Part shown: piece after piece, positions 55,183 through 63,963 of the stretch
Layout of the letters: every line of letters begins with the position of its first letter
Numbering within the stretch: the stretch's first letter is position 1
DNA from: Pseudomonas flavescens
Lineage (GTDB): Bacteria > Pseudomonadota > Gammaproteobacteria > Pseudomonadales > Pseudomonadaceae
Length of the DNA: 64,000 bases
Direction of reading: 5' to 3'
Assembly (NCBI RefSeq): GCF_013408425.1
Contig: NZ_JACBYV010000001.1
Coordinates: 5,887,878 to 5,951,877 of the forward strand
Translations under genes and position numbers: made by a program
The notes under the pieces: generated by a model
What the model was told of the DNA's origin: nothing
What the model saw: only the letters and a program-made list of their open reading frames with translations
Databases searched by the model: none

Positions 55183-56115
55183 ATGAGTGACCAACAGTTG
55201 CAGGCAACACCTGAAATTTTCGACGCACGAGCGGCCGAGCTGTTTCCCCAGGGCGCTGTCGTGCAGCGACTGGCCAGTGGTGCAACCTGGGGCGAGGGGC
55301 CGGTATGGATCGAGGACCAGGCCGCTCTGCTGTGGAGCGACATACCCAATGACCGCATGCTGCGCTGGAACGAGGAGCAGGGGCTCAGCGTGTGGCGAAC
55401 GGGTGCCGAGTTCTGCAATGGCCATACGCTGGATCTGGATGGCTCGCTGTTGCACTGTTCCCACGGACTCAGGGCGATTCTGCGTACTCGCCTCAGCGAG
55501 GGGCGTTCGCAGCCACTGGCCGACGACGAACTGGTGGTCAGCCACTATCAGGGGCGACGTCTGAATTCGCCCAACGATATCGTGGTCAAGGGGGACGGTT
55601 CGTTGTGGTTCACCGATCCACCGTACGGCATTCTCTCCGATCGAGAAGGGTACAGGGCCGAGCCCGAGCAGCGGCACAACCATGTATTTCGTTTCGACCC
55701 GGTCATCGGTGCGCTGGAGATCGCCAGCGATCTGCTGGAAGAGCCCAACGGCCTGGCATTCTCACCGGATGAGCGGGTGCTCTACGTTTCCGATACCTCG
55801 GCGGCACTGCGTGCGGATGGCAATCATCAGGTCATCGCCTTCGATGTGCTGGGCGGGCGGGTGCTGGCAAACCCCAGAGTCTTCGCGGTGATCGAGCCTG
55901 GGCTGCCGGACGGCTTTCGTGTCGATGCCCGCGGTTGGCTGTTCATCAGCAGTGCCGACGGGGTGCAGGTCTACCATCCGGATGGAACCCGGCTGGCGCA
56001 CATTCCCGTTCCCGAGAAGGTCGGCAACCTGACGTTCGGTGGTGTGAATGGTCGCTACCTGTTCATCGTCGCCAGCACCTCGCTGTATCGCCTGGAAGTA
56101 CGGCCTGCGTTGTAG
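55183..56115 (+). CDS. SMP-30/gluconolactonase family lactonase
   Basis: The 310-residue protein is a six-bladed propeller of the SMP-30 group. The divalent-metal ligands are a Glu in TWGEGPVW (Glu38), Asn in NSPNDIVV and Asp in YVSDTSA, with PNGLAFS near the metal. It would hydrolyse a sugar lactone to the aldonate, which GntP or the neighbouring systems handle. No signal peptide is seen. CAGGAG precedes the ATG. Confidence 0.9.
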   Translation: MSDQQLQATPEIFDARAAELFPQGAVVQRLASGATWGEGPVWIEDQAALLWSDIPNDRMLRWNEEQGLSVWRTGAEFCNGHTLDLDGSLLHCSHGLRAILRTRLSEGRSQPLADDELVVSHYQGRRLNSPNDIVVKGDGSLWFTDPPYGILSDREGYRAEPEQRHNHVFRFDPVIGALEIASDLLEEPNGLAFSPDERVLYVSDTSAALRADGNHQVIAFDVLGGRVLANPRVFAVIEPGLPDGFRVDARGWLFISSADGVQVYHPDGTRLAHIPVPEKVGNLTFGGVNGRYLFIVASTSLYRLEVRPAL

Positions 56116-56169
56116 CTTGGAGGGTTCGGTCCGCGTAGCCTCGGTGGGCCGCTCCCCTAAGGGGACGTT

Positions 56170-57108
56170 CTAGTCCGCGGCGTGTTCTTCCTTCACCGCA
56201 TCGATGAACGCCTGCATCGCCGAAGACTGGATGCGGTGGCGGCGGGTGATCAGGCCGTAGGGTGGCAGGCGGGGCACGAAGGTGATCGGTAGCACCTTGA
56301 GCAGGTGCTTGCCTGGATAGTCGTTGACCACCGAGACCGGGGTCACACCGATCATGTCGGTTTGCTGCAGCAGCGACAGCAGGGTCATGATCGAGGTGGT
56401 TTCGACGATGCTGCTGGGGATGTCGACCCGTGCATTGTGGAACGCCTGGTTGATGATGGTGCGCATCGGGCTCGGGTGCTGTTGCAGCACCCAGGTCAGG
56501 TCCTGCAACTCTTCCCAGGTCAGTTGCGTGGCGCCGGCCATGGGGTGCTGGGCCCCTGCGACCACGCACAGGGTTTCCTCGCCAAGGCTGTCGAACAGCA
56601 GATCATCGGTACGCGCGCCATCGGGAATCCTGCCGAGCACCACGTCGAGCTGATCCTGTTGCAGGGCCTGCACCAGCACGTCGCTGGTGTCGACCTGGAT
56701 GCTCATGGACAACCTTGGATGGCTTTGCTTGAGGGTGGCGATGGTGCGCGTCAGCAGCCCCGAGGCCAGTGCAGGAATGGCGCCGATGGTGACCCGGCCG
56801 AGGTTGCCCGACTCCAGCGCGACGAACTCCTCACGCATGCCCGAGAGCTCGGCGAAGATCATCTTGGCGTAGTAAATCGCCGTTTCGCCAAAGGCGGTGG
56901 CGCGCATGCCCCGCGGCAGTCGCTCGAACAGCTCGACGCCGAGCAGGCTCTCGGCCTCGTGAAGCATCTTGGTCGCCGCGGGTTGGGTCATGCCGATTTC
57001 TTCGGCGGCCCGGCGCAACGAGCCGAACTCCTGCAGGGCCAGCATCAGGCGCAACTGCCGCAGGCGCAGGCGGCTGTGGATGATGCTGGCGTCTGGAATG
57101 CGGGACAT
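56170..57108 (-). CDS. LysR family regulator at the end of the tct operon
   Basis: The 312-residue protein has a LysR DNA-binding domain (about 10-68, FGSLRRAAEEIGMTQPAATKMLHEAE) and an effector domain of the GbpR/CbbR-like type. The family includes regulators of sugar-acid and aromatic pathways. I took ATG 57108. Upstream in-frame codons to 57279 overlap tctA and add no conserved sequence. It lies downstream of tctA on the same strand, and may control the tct and divergent pdxA2 units. Confidence 0.88.
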   Translation of the reverse strand: MSRIPDASIIHSRLRLRQLRLMLALQEFGSLRRAAEEIGMTQPAATKMLHEAESLLGVELFERLPRGMRATAFGETAIYYAKMIFAELSGMREEFVALESGNLGRVTIGAIPALASGLLTRTIATLKQSHPRLSMSIQVDTSDVLVQALQQDQLDVVLGRIPDGARTDDLLFDSLGEETLCVVAGAQHPMAGATQLTWEELQDLTWVLQQHPSPMRTIINQAFHNARVDIPSSIVETTSIMTLLSLLQQTDMIGVTPVSVVNDYPGKHLLKVLPITFVPRLPPYGLITRRHRIQSSAMQAFIDAVKEEHAAD

Positions 57109-57220
57109 GGCGCGGCTCGTGACAGGGGCGATGGGCAAGGGTGACAAGAAATCGCGGCGCTCGCCAGTCATCAAGGAGCGCCCCGTTGCGGTTGCCAGGA
57201 ACGAGCCGGCCTGCTGGCGA

Positions 57221-58744
57221 TCACGAGACATGGCGAGCCTGCCCGGACCGGCGCAAGCCGAACATCGCCTTGAGGCCACGGGCCAGCAGCGGCCAGAACA
57301 GCATCACCAGAGCGGCGCTGGTCAGGCTGCCGACCAGCGGGTTGGACCAGAAGATCGACAATTGCCCGTCGGAGAACAGCATCGATTGGCGGAAGGCATC
57401 CTCGGCCTTGTCGCCCAGTACCGCGGCGAGGATCAATGGCGCGATGGGGTAGCCGAGCTTCTTGAACACATAACCCAGGGCGCCGAAAATCAGCATCAGG
57501 CCGACATCGAACATCGAGTTGTGCACCGAGTAGGCACCGATCGAGCAGATCATGATGATGATCGGCGCGATGATCGAGAACGGTATGCGCAGGATCGACG
57601 CGAACAGCGGCACCGTCGCCAGCACCACGATCAGACTGACCACGTTGCCCAGGTACATGCTGGCGATCAGGCCCCAGACGAAGTCGTGCTGTTCGACGAA
57701 CAGTGTCGGCCCCGGGTGCAGGCCCCAGATCATCAGCCCACCGAGCATCACCGCAGCGGTGGCCGAGCCAGGAATGCCGAGGGTCAGCATGGGCAGCAGG
57801 GCGCTGGTGCCAGCGCTGTGGTCGGCGGTTTCCGGGGCGATCACGCCCTCCATCTCACCCTTGCCGAAGTTGTCGCGGTTCTTCGAGAAGCGTCGTGCCA
57901 GGCTGTAACTCATGAACGAAGCGGCGGTCGGCCCGCCGGGGGTGACGCCCATCCAGCAGCCGACCAGAGCGCTGCGTAGCCAGGTCAGCCAGTAGCGTGG
58001 CAGCTTGGCCCAGGTGCGCAGGATGGTCATCGGCGTGATGCGCGCACGCTCGCCACGAAACACCAGGCCTTCCTCGACCGTGCAGAGAATCTCGCCGATA
58101 CCGAACAGGCCGATCACCGCCACCTCGAAGCTCAGGCCGGAGAGTAGCCAGGGCTGGTCGTAGGTCAGGCGCAGTTCGCCGGATACGGTGTCCATGCCAA
58201 CGGCGGCCATGGCGAAGCCGATCATCATCGCCACCACGGTTTTCAGAGGCGGGTTCTTGCTCATGCCGATGAAGGTGCAGAACGCCAGCAGGTACACCGC
58301 GAAGAACTCCGGTGAGCTGAACGCCATGGCGAATTCGGCGATGCGCGTCGACAGGAAGGTCAGCAGCAGAACGCCGACCAGCGCACCGAGCAGCGCCGAG
58401 GTGAAGGCGGCGGTCAGGGCTTCACCGGCCTGGCCGTTGCGGGCCATGGGGTAACCGTCGAACGTGGTCGCTACCGACGAGGGCTCGCCGGGGATGTTGA
58501 ACAGGATCGACGTGATCGAGCCGCCGAACAGCGCGCCCCAGTACATGCACGAGAGCAGGATGATCGCCGACACCGGTTCCATGGTGAAGGTCAGCGGCAG
58601 CAGCAGCGCCACGCCATTGGGGGCACCAAGACCGGGCAGCACGCCGACGAGGATGCCGAGCAACACGCCGATCACCATCAGGCCGATGTGATGCGGGGTG
58701 AGGATCAGCGCCATGCCCTGCATCAGAGAGTCGATTTCGCTCAT
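57221..58744 (-). CDS. tctA: Tripartite tricarboxylate transporter, large permease TctA
   Basis: The 507-residue protein has about 11-12 helices and the TctA signature regions (GVLPGLGAPNGVALLLPLTF and GVTPGGPTAASFMSY, a pair of related internal motifs). With TctB and the periplasmic TctC it imports carboxylates such as citrate, tartrate or aromatic acids. It overlaps tctB by four bases. Confidence 0.93.
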   Translation of the reverse strand: MSEIDSLMQGMALILTPHHIGLMVIGVLLGILVGVLPGLGAPNGVALLLPLTFTMEPVSAIILLSCMYWGALFGGSITSILFNIPGEPSSVATTFDGYPMARNGQAGEALTAAFTSALLGALVGVLLLTFLSTRIAEFAMAFSSPEFFAVYLLAFCTFIGMSKNPPLKTVVAMMIGFAMAAVGMDTVSGELRLTYDQPWLLSGLSFEVAVIGLFGIGEILCTVEEGLVFRGERARITPMTILRTWAKLPRYWLTWLRSALVGCWMGVTPGGPTAASFMSYSLARRFSKNRDNFGKGEMEGVIAPETADHSAGTSALLPMLTLGIPGSATAAVMLGGLMIWGLHPGPTLFVEQHDFVWGLIASMYLGNVVSLIVVLATVPLFASILRIPFSIIAPIIIMICSIGAYSVHNSMFDVGLMLIFGALGYVFKKLGYPIAPLILAAVLGDKAEDAFRQSMLFSDGQLSIFWSNPLVGSLTSAALVMLFWPLLARGLKAMFGLRRSGQARHVS

Positions 58745-59271
58745 CGCGGCGTCCCTCCGGCAATGGCCACCAGGTCACCCAGCACGCCGCTGTCCAGAGG
58801 CACCTTGAACCACAGGGCGAAGATCAGGTAGCTGGCCAGCGCCGCGCCGCAGGAAATCGCTGCCACGGTGGGTATTCCATAAGGGGTGCTGCGCTGGCGA
58901 TCGCTCCACATGAACCAGGCGATGAAAACCGCCGAGGCCAGGTAGATACCGCTGAAGGGCATGACGACGACATACAGGACGATCGGCAGGAACACCGCCA
59001 GCACCTGGCGAAATGCCTTGCGGCTGACGAAGGCGGCGCTCATCGCGGGCGTGCGCAGCAGCGCCAGAATCAGGTTGCCGACACTGGCTGCGGTCATCAG
59101 CAGGCCGATGTAGAAGGGAAAATAACCGGCTTCGGGGCCGCTATCGCCCCAGCCGATGCCGATATCGATGCTGCCGACCATGACGATGCTGCCGAGGGCG
59201 GCGGTGAACAGCGCCAGGCCGATTTCCACCCAGCGGGTGGCTACCAGCGGCGTATCCGTGGTGTTGGACAT
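58741..59271 (-). CDS. tctB: Tripartite tricarboxylate transporter, small permease TctB
   Basis: The 176-residue protein has four membrane helices, with DSGPEAGYFPFYIGLLM between the first and second as in TctB. ATG 59271 lies 6 bases after GGAAAC. Longer in-frame readings to 59382 enter tctC. It is the small partner of TctA. Confidence 0.9.
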   Translation of the reverse strand: MSNTTDTPLVATRWVEIGLALFTAALGSIVMVGSIDIGIGWGDSGPEAGYFPFYIGLLMTAASVGNLILALLRTPAMSAAFVSRKAFRQVLAVFLPIVLYVVVMPFSGIYLASAVFIAWFMWSDRQRSTPYGIPTVAAISCGAALASYLIFALWFKVPLDSGVLGDLVAIAGGTPR

Positions 59272-59338
59272 GAGTGTTTCCTCGCTGTGGGCATACCCGT
59301 TACGGCGGCCAGCGCCGCCGTGCGACCTGCTGGCAGGA

Positions 59339-60349
59339 CTAATCGCGCAGCCAGCCGGCCTGCTTGAACACGGGAATGACACGCTCGCGATCCTTCTCGA
59401 TGTAGCTCACCAGTTCCTGCCCGGAAAGGAAGGTCGGGGCCAGGGCGGAGCGTTCGACGTAGGTCTTGAACTCCGGCGTCTGGCTGACCTTGCGCATCAG
59501 CTCGACGTAGAAGGCGCGCTGCTCGTCGCTGACGCCACCGGGCAGGAACACCGTTCTCGGAAAGCGGTACTGGCCGATGCCCAGGCCCTGCTCCTTGCAG
59601 GTCGGAACGTCGGCCCAGGACTGGGTTTCTGTGACCTTCTGGGTGTAGATCATGCGCTGCTGGCTGAACACGCACAGTGGTACCACCTGACCGCCACGCC
59701 ACTGGCTGAGGCTTTCGGCCGGGTTGTTGAAGTTGGCAGCGATATGCTTGCCGGCCAGCTGGGTGGACGCTTCGCTGCCGCTCTTGAAGGGGATGTAGGT
59801 GATCTTGGTGGCTGCCTGCTGGCCGAGCAGCAGGGTCAGGGTCTGGTCGACATCCTTGGACTGGCTGCCGCCGATGCGCATCTTCGCCGCGTTCTTGGCC
59901 AGGTCCGCCTTGAATGCCGCGGCGTCCTTCCAGGGTGCGCCCTGATACGTCCAGAGAATGAAGTCGTCTTCGGCCACGGCGGCGACCGGGGTCAGATCGG
60001 TCCACTGATAGCCCAGCTTGGCCACCAGCGGCAGCAGGTAGACGTTATTGGTGCCGATCACCAGTTTGTGGGCGTCGCCATCGGCCAGCTTCATCTCGAG
60101 AAAGGCTTCGGCGCCGTTGCCGCCACCCTTGTTGAACACCACGGTGTTGACGTCGAGCAGCTTGTGCTGGCTGATCGCCGACTGGATCACGCGGCCGAGC
60201 TGGTCGGTGCCGCCACCGGGGCCACCCGCGACGATGATCTCCACGTTCTTCTGCGGCTTCCAGTCTGCCAGGGCGGTGAGTGGGGCGGCGCAGAGCAGAC
60301 TGCAGGCCGCGAGCAGGGCGGGAACATAACGCGTACGGGCAATGTGCAT
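59339..60349 (-). CDS. tctC: Tripartite tricarboxylate transporter substrate-binding protein TctC
   Basis: The 336-residue protein has a signal peptide (about 1-28, ending LTALADW) and the Bug/TctC fold, with VEIIVAGGPGGGTDQLGR and FNKGGGNGAEAFLEM. It captures a carboxylate ligand in the periplasm. Bug proteins vary widely in ligand, so it cannot be named. Its leader (60361-60376) carries an A-rich motif. It is divergent from the pdxA2 unit over about 620 bases if the 60607 frame is not counted. Confidence 0.92.
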   Translation of the reverse strand: MHIARTRYVPALLAACSLLCAAPLTALADWKPQKNVEIIVAGGPGGGTDQLGRVIQSAISQHKLLDVNTVVFNKGGGNGAEAFLEMKLADGDAHKLVIGTNNVYLLPLVAKLGYQWTDLTPVAAVAEDDFILWTYQGAPWKDAAAFKADLAKNAAKMRIGGSQSKDVDQTLTLLLGQQAATKITYIPFKSGSEASTQLAGKHIAANFNNPAESLSQWRGGQVVPLCVFSQQRMIYTQKVTETQSWADVPTCKEQGLGIGQYRFPRTVFLPGGVSDEQRAFYVELMRKVSQTPEFKTYVERSALAPTFLSGQELVSYIEKDRERVIPVFKQAGWLRD

Positions 60350-60360
60350 GGGGGTTACCT

Positions 60361-60376
60361 CATTGTTGTCGTTGTT
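60361..60376 (-). promoter_or_regulatory. Candidate Hfq/Crc A-rich motif before tctC
   Basis: On the minus strand the leader reads AACAACGACAACAATG, a close match to repeated AANAANAA motifs, 12 to 27 bases before the tctC ATG and overlapping its ribosome binding region (TGAGGTAA). Confidence 0.45.
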
Positions 60377-60522
60377 ATGGGTTACGCCGAGTCTGCAAAG
60401 CGAGTCGATAAGCGTCTACTCAAAAGAACTGATACTCCGATAGCCTCAGGTTATGCCGCCGGCCCAGTAGAGCGATAACTCCAGGCTATGTCCGTATGAG
60501 AAGCTTTGATTAGACGGTTATC

Positions 60523-60549
60523 GTTGAGCGGGCCGATAGTTCGCTCAAC
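60523..60549. promoter_or_regulatory. Inverted repeat in the tctC-pdxA2 divergent region
   Basis: GTTGAGCG and CGCTCAAC, 8-bp perfect arms 11 bases apart, lie in the middle of the control region. It could be the binding site of the LysR-type regulator, or an attenuation hairpin upstream of the 60607 frame. Confidence 0.45.
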
Positions 60550-60576
60550 CCGGCTGACCGTTCGTCGCTCGGTACT

Positions 60577-60590
60577 ACAAGAACAACAAT
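60577..60590 (+). promoter_or_regulatory. Candidate Hfq/Crc A-rich motif before the 60607 frame
   Basis: ACAAGAACAACAAT contains the exact motif AACAACAA (60582-60589), just upstream of AGAGG and the ATG at 60607. The same string AGAACAACAAT recurs at 62009-62019 before another small frame. Confidence 0.5.
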
Positions 60591-60606
60591 GCAGAGGTAG
60601 TTCCCC

Positions 60607-60975
60607 ATGGCTCAGGTCCAACCTGTCGCCCTGCCGGTGCACGCTTCCCTGAATCAGTCGCTGACAGGCAGGCCGTGCCGCGCACACTGGCGTATCGTCT
60701 TCGCCTTCATCGTTTTCGCGTCGATCGTCCTGATCGCTCTTGGCACAGGGGCTGGCGCCATGCCGAGCGTGCAGGCGCTGATGCTCTGCAGCCTGCCTCT
60801 GGCTGCCGCGTCGTGGCAGTTCTCTCCTTCTTTCAGCAACGGTGGCTGCCAACCCATATCCGCCGGGCCATTGCCTGCACAGCAGGTACCCCTTTTCTAC
60901 CGTAACGCACGGCGCACCGTGCCCGATGTCATCCGCATGCCGGACGCATCTTCTGACCTGAGGACAAGCGCATGA
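60607..60975 (+). CDS. Possible small membrane protein coupled to pdxA2
   Basis: A 122-codon frame with AGAGG 9 bases before the ATG ends in TGA overlapping the ATG of pdxA2 (ATGA). The product has two hydrophobic segments (about 29-48 and 55-70, WRIVFAFIVFASIVLIALG and VQALMLCSLPLAAASW) and an otherwise hydrophilic, Pro-rich remainder. I recognise no family. It could be a small inner-membrane protein or a translated leader. The stop/start overlap favours it being translated. Confidence 0.45.
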   Translation: MAQVQPVALPVHASLNQSLTGRPCRAHWRIVFAFIVFASIVLIALGTGAGAMPSVQALMLCSLPLAAASWQFSPSFSNGGCQPISAGPLPAQQVPLFYRNARRTVPDVIRMPDASSDLRTSA

Positions 60976-61988
60976 GCAACTCGACCCTTCCCCGTCTGGC
61001 CATGGTTCTGGGTGATCCCGCCGGTATCGGTCCGGAGCTGATCGCCCGCCTGCTGGCCGAGCCGGAGGTACGCCGCAAGGCCCAGGTGCTGTTGATCGCC
61101 GACGAGGCCGAAGTGCGCCGCGGCATGGATATCGCCGGGCTGTCGTTCCCTTATCGCCTCATCGAATCGACCGAGGCGCTGCAGTTCACTGACGACACGC
61201 CGCTGCTGCTGCCGTTTCGTGGTGGTGCCGAAGGCGACTTCCCGCGCAGCGAGGCCAGCGTGATCGGCGGTCGCTATAGCCTCGATACCCTGGAGCAGGC
61301 GTTGCGCCTGACCGCAGATGGAGTCACCGATGCCATTGTGTTCGGTCCGCTGAACAAGACCTCGCTGCACATGGCCGGCATGGGCCACAGCGACGAGCTG
61401 CACTGGTTCGCCGAATACCTGGGTTTCGAGGGGCCGTTCTGCGAGTTCAACGTGCTCGACAACCTGTGGACTTCACGAGTGACTTCCCACGTGGCGCTGG
61501 CCGAGGTGCCGGGGCTGCTCAGTCAGGATCGGGTGATCGAGGCGATCCGCCTGATCGACACCGCGCTCAAGCGCAATGGCCTGGCAAAACCGCGCATCGG
61601 CGTTTGCGGCCTGAACCCGCACAACGGCGACAACGGCAGCTTCGGCCGTGAAGAACTGGACATCATCGGCCCTGCGGTGGAGCGCGCTCGCGAGCAAGGC
61701 ATCGAGGCCATCGGTCCTTACCCGGGCGACACCATCTTTCTCAAGGTGCAGGGCGACAGCCAGGCCTTCGATGCGGTGGTGACCATGTACCACGACCAGG
61801 GCCAGATCGCGATCAAGCTGATGGGCTTCTCCCGGGGCGTGACGGTGCAGGGCGGTCTGCCGATCCCGATCACCACGCCGGCTCACGGTACTGCCTTCGA
61901 CATCGCCGGGCAGGGCAGGGCCAATGTCGGGGCGACCCGTCAGGCCTTCGAGATCGCCTGTCGCATGGGCAGTCGCCAGCGGGGCTGA
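60972..61988 (+). CDS. PdxA-family 4-phospho-threonate/erythronate-type dehydrogenase (PdxA2)
   Basis: The 338-residue protein is of the PdxA family, with GDPAGIGPELIARLL at the start, the metal-binding His in TSHVALAEV, HDQGQI and HGTAFDIAG, and the KTSLHMAGMGHSDELHWFAEYLG loop. Among PdxA2 homologues outside B6 synthesis, known roles include 4-phospho-D-threonate dehydrogenation and cis-dihydrodiol dehydrogenation (terephthalate pathway). Its setting with TctABC and TRAP genes points to a catabolic rather than B6 role. A DUF1537 (DtnK-type) kinase, expected for the threonate route, is not in the window. Confidence 0.85.
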   Translation: MSNSTLPRLAMVLGDPAGIGPELIARLLAEPEVRRKAQVLLIADEAEVRRGMDIAGLSFPYRLIESTEALQFTDDTPLLLPFRGGAEGDFPRSEASVIGGRYSLDTLEQALRLTADGVTDAIVFGPLNKTSLHMAGMGHSDELHWFAEYLGFEGPFCEFNVLDNLWTSRVTSHVALAEVPGLLSQDRVIEAIRLIDTALKRNGLAKPRIGVCGLNPHNGDNGSFGREELDIIGPAVERAREQGIEAIGPYPGDTIFLKVQGDSQAFDAVVTMYHDQGQIAIKLMGFSRGVTVQGGLPIPITTPAHGTAFDIAGQGRANVGATRQAFEIACRMGSRQRG

Positions 61989-62010
61989 TCGTACCAACGC
62001 TGTTTCCGAG

Positions 62011-62027
62011 AACAACAATAACAAGGA
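62011..62027 (+). promoter_or_regulatory. Candidate Hfq/Crc A-rich motif before dctQ
   Basis: AACAACAATAACAAGGAG contains two overlapping AANAANAA-type matches and runs directly into the ribosome binding site AAGGAG of the small frame at 62035. Binding here would block translation initiation. Confidence 0.5.
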
Positions 62028-62034
62028 GCCATTC

Positions 62035-62139
62035 ATGGCTAGCTCACTTCGCAATGATCGGCGGCCCCTGTGGCCGTCGGCGGGCCGCTCTGTGCGCGGC
62101 GCAAAGGGTCAGGGGGAGGATCTGCCATGCGCCTGCTGA
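62035..62139 (+). CDS. Possible short leader frame overlapping dctQ
   Basis: A 34-codon frame has an excellent ribosome binding site (AAGGAG, 8 bases before ATG) and ends 13 bases into dctQ, in a different frame. The product is Arg-rich and without homology I can name. A truncated remnant of a missing dctP gene is an alternative, because the ATG context looks like that of a full gene. It may act in translational coupling to dctQ. Confidence 0.35.
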   Translation: MASSLRNDRRPLWPSAGRSVRGAKGQGEDLPCAC

Positions 62140-62654
62140 CGCTGCTGATGTCCCGTCTGTTCGAAACCATCGTGGTGTTCTGCATGGGCACCATGGTGAT
62201 TCTGGTGTTCTTCAACGTGGTGCTGCGCTACGGCTTCAACTCCGGTATCGCCCTGTCGGACGAGGGCGCCCGCTACCTGTTCGTGTGGCTGACCTTCATC
62301 GGTGCGGTGGTCGCCCTGCGTGACAACGCGCACCTGGGCATCGACTTGCTGTATCGCCGCCTGCCCGCGTTCGGCCAGCGTGTCTGCGCGGTGCTCGCCG
62401 AGCTGATGATGCTGTTCTGCGTCAGCCTGTTCCTGATCGGTAGCTACAAGCAGACCGTGATCAACATGGACAACCTGTCGCCCGTGGCCAACCTGCCGCT
62501 GGGGCTGATGTACGCCGCCGGTGTGGTGTGCAGCCTGGGCATGGCGGCAATCATGATCAAACGCCTGTACCTGCTGCTGTTCCGCCATATCGACCCGGAC
62601 AAGGTCATGCCGCTGAGCCCTGAAGACGCACTGATCTCCGAGGTGTCGAAATGA
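62127..62654 (+). CDS. dctQ: TRAP transporter small permease DctQ
   Basis: The 175-residue protein has four membrane helices and the DctQ pattern (FNVVLRYGFNSGIALSDEGARYLFVWLTFIGA). It forms the small membrane subunit of a TRAP importer. GGGGGAGGA lies 5 bases before ATG 62127. It overlaps dctM by four bases. The periplasmic subunit gene was not found between pdxA2 and dctQ. Confidence 0.9.
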   Translation: MRLLTLLMSRLFETIVVFCMGTMVILVFFNVVLRYGFNSGIALSDEGARYLFVWLTFIGAVVALRDNAHLGIDLLYRRLPAFGQRVCAVLAELMMLFCVSLFLIGSYKQTVINMDNLSPVANLPLGLMYAAGVVCSLGMAAIMIKRLYLLLFRHIDPDKVMPLSPEDALISEVSK

Positions 62655-63931
62655 CCATCGTGGTATTCCTCGGCTCCCTGCTGGGTGCCATGGCCATGCG
62701 CATTCCCGTGGCGTTCGCGCTGCTGGTGGCCGGCGTCGCACTGATGATCCAGCTGGACACCTTCGACGCGCAGATTCTCGCCCAGAACCTGATCAGCGGC
62801 GCCGACAGCTTCCCGCTGCTGGCCATCCCGTTCTTCATGCTGGCGGGGGAACTGATGAACGCTGGCGGCCTGTCGCGACGCATCGTCGCCCTGCCCATGG
62901 CGCTGGTTGGCCACAAGCGTGGCGGCCTGGGATTCGTGGCGATCATCGCTGCCATGGTGATGGCCTCGCTGTCCGGCTCGGCCGTGGCGGACACCGCCGC
63001 CGTGGCGGCGATGCTGATGCCGATGATGCGCAAGGCCGGCTACGACCCGAACCGTTCGGCCGGGCTGATCGCCGCAGGTGGCATCATCGCGCCGGTGATC
63101 CCGCCGTCGATTCCCCTGGTGGTATTCGGTGTCGCCGGTGGCGTATCGATCACCAAACTGTTCATGGCTGGCATCGTACCGGGGCTGATGATGGGCCTGG
63201 CGCTGTGGATGACCTGGTGGTGGCTGGCGCGCAAAAGCGATCTGCCTTGTGGCGAGAAGGCGCCGTTCAGTGAAGTCTGGAAGGCCTTCCTCGATGGTAT
63301 CTGGGCCTTGCTGCTGCCGGTACTGATCATCGGTGGTCTGAAGATGGGCATCTTCACACCGACCGAGGCCGCTGCCGTGGCGGCGGTGTATGCACTGTTC
63401 ATCTCGCTGTTCGTGTACCGCGAGCTGAAGGTTCGCGACCTGTTCAAGGTGTTCCTCGACGCCGGGCGTACCAGTGCGGTGGTGATGTTCCTGGTGGCCG
63501 CAGCGCTGGTCTCGTCCTGGCTGATGACCATCGCCGAGCTGCCGATGCTGGTCAGTGGGCTGCTCGAGCCACTGATCGATCGTCCGCAACTGCTGCTCGT
63601 GGTGATCATGGTGATCGTCCTGCTGGTCGGTACCACCATGGACCTGATGCCGATCGTGCTGATCCTCACGCCGGTGTTCATGCCGGTGATCAAGATGGCC
63701 GGTATCGACCCGGTGTACTTCGGCATCCTGTTCATCCTCAACACTTCCATCGGCCTGATCACGCCGCCAATCGGCAACGTGCTCAGCGTGATGAGCGGCG
63801 TCGGCAAGGTGCCGCTCGACGGTGTGATGCGTGGCGTGACGCCCTTCCTGTTCGCTCACCTGGGGGTTCTGGCGCTGCTGGTCATTTTCCCCGAACTGGT
63901 AATGACGCCCATGCGCTGGTTCCTCCCCTGA
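62651..63931 (+). CDS. dctM: TRAP transporter large permease DctM
   Basis: The 426-residue protein has about 12 helices and DctM motifs (FPLLAIPFFMLAGELMNAGGLSRR, DTAAVAAMLMPMMRKAGYD, PPSIPLVVFG, TPPIGNVLSV). It drives sodium-coupled import of an organic acid. The four-base overlap with dctQ (ATGA) shows translational coupling. The next gene starts 33 bases after its stop. Confidence 0.92.
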   Translation: MTIVVFLGSLLGAMAMRIPVAFALLVAGVALMIQLDTFDAQILAQNLISGADSFPLLAIPFFMLAGELMNAGGLSRRIVALPMALVGHKRGGLGFVAIIAAMVMASLSGSAVADTAAVAAMLMPMMRKAGYDPNRSAGLIAAGGIIAPVIPPSIPLVVFGVAGGVSITKLFMAGIVPGLMMGLALWMTWWWLARKSDLPCGEKAPFSEVWKAFLDGIWALLLPVLIIGGLKMGIFTPTEAAAVAAVYALFISLFVYRELKVRDLFKVFLDAGRTSAVVMFLVAAALVSSWLMTIAELPMLVSGLLEPLIDRPQLLLVVIMVIVLLVGTTMDLMPIVLILTPVFMPVIKMAGIDPVYFGILFILNTSIGLITPPIGNVLSVMSGVGKVPLDGVMRGVTPFLFAHLGVLALLVIFPELVMTPMRWFLP

Positions 63932-63963
63932 GTCTGGTTTTCCCTCACTGCAAGGAAGTAACG

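Noticed and set aside
62035..62139. A dctP gene expected before dctQ
   Set aside because: Only a 34-codon frame is present there; it has no signal peptide or binding-protein features, so it is listed as a possible leader.
62444..63859. 471-codon minus-strand frame over dctM
   Set aside because: Very His/Asp/Gln-rich translation opposite a certain membrane protein.
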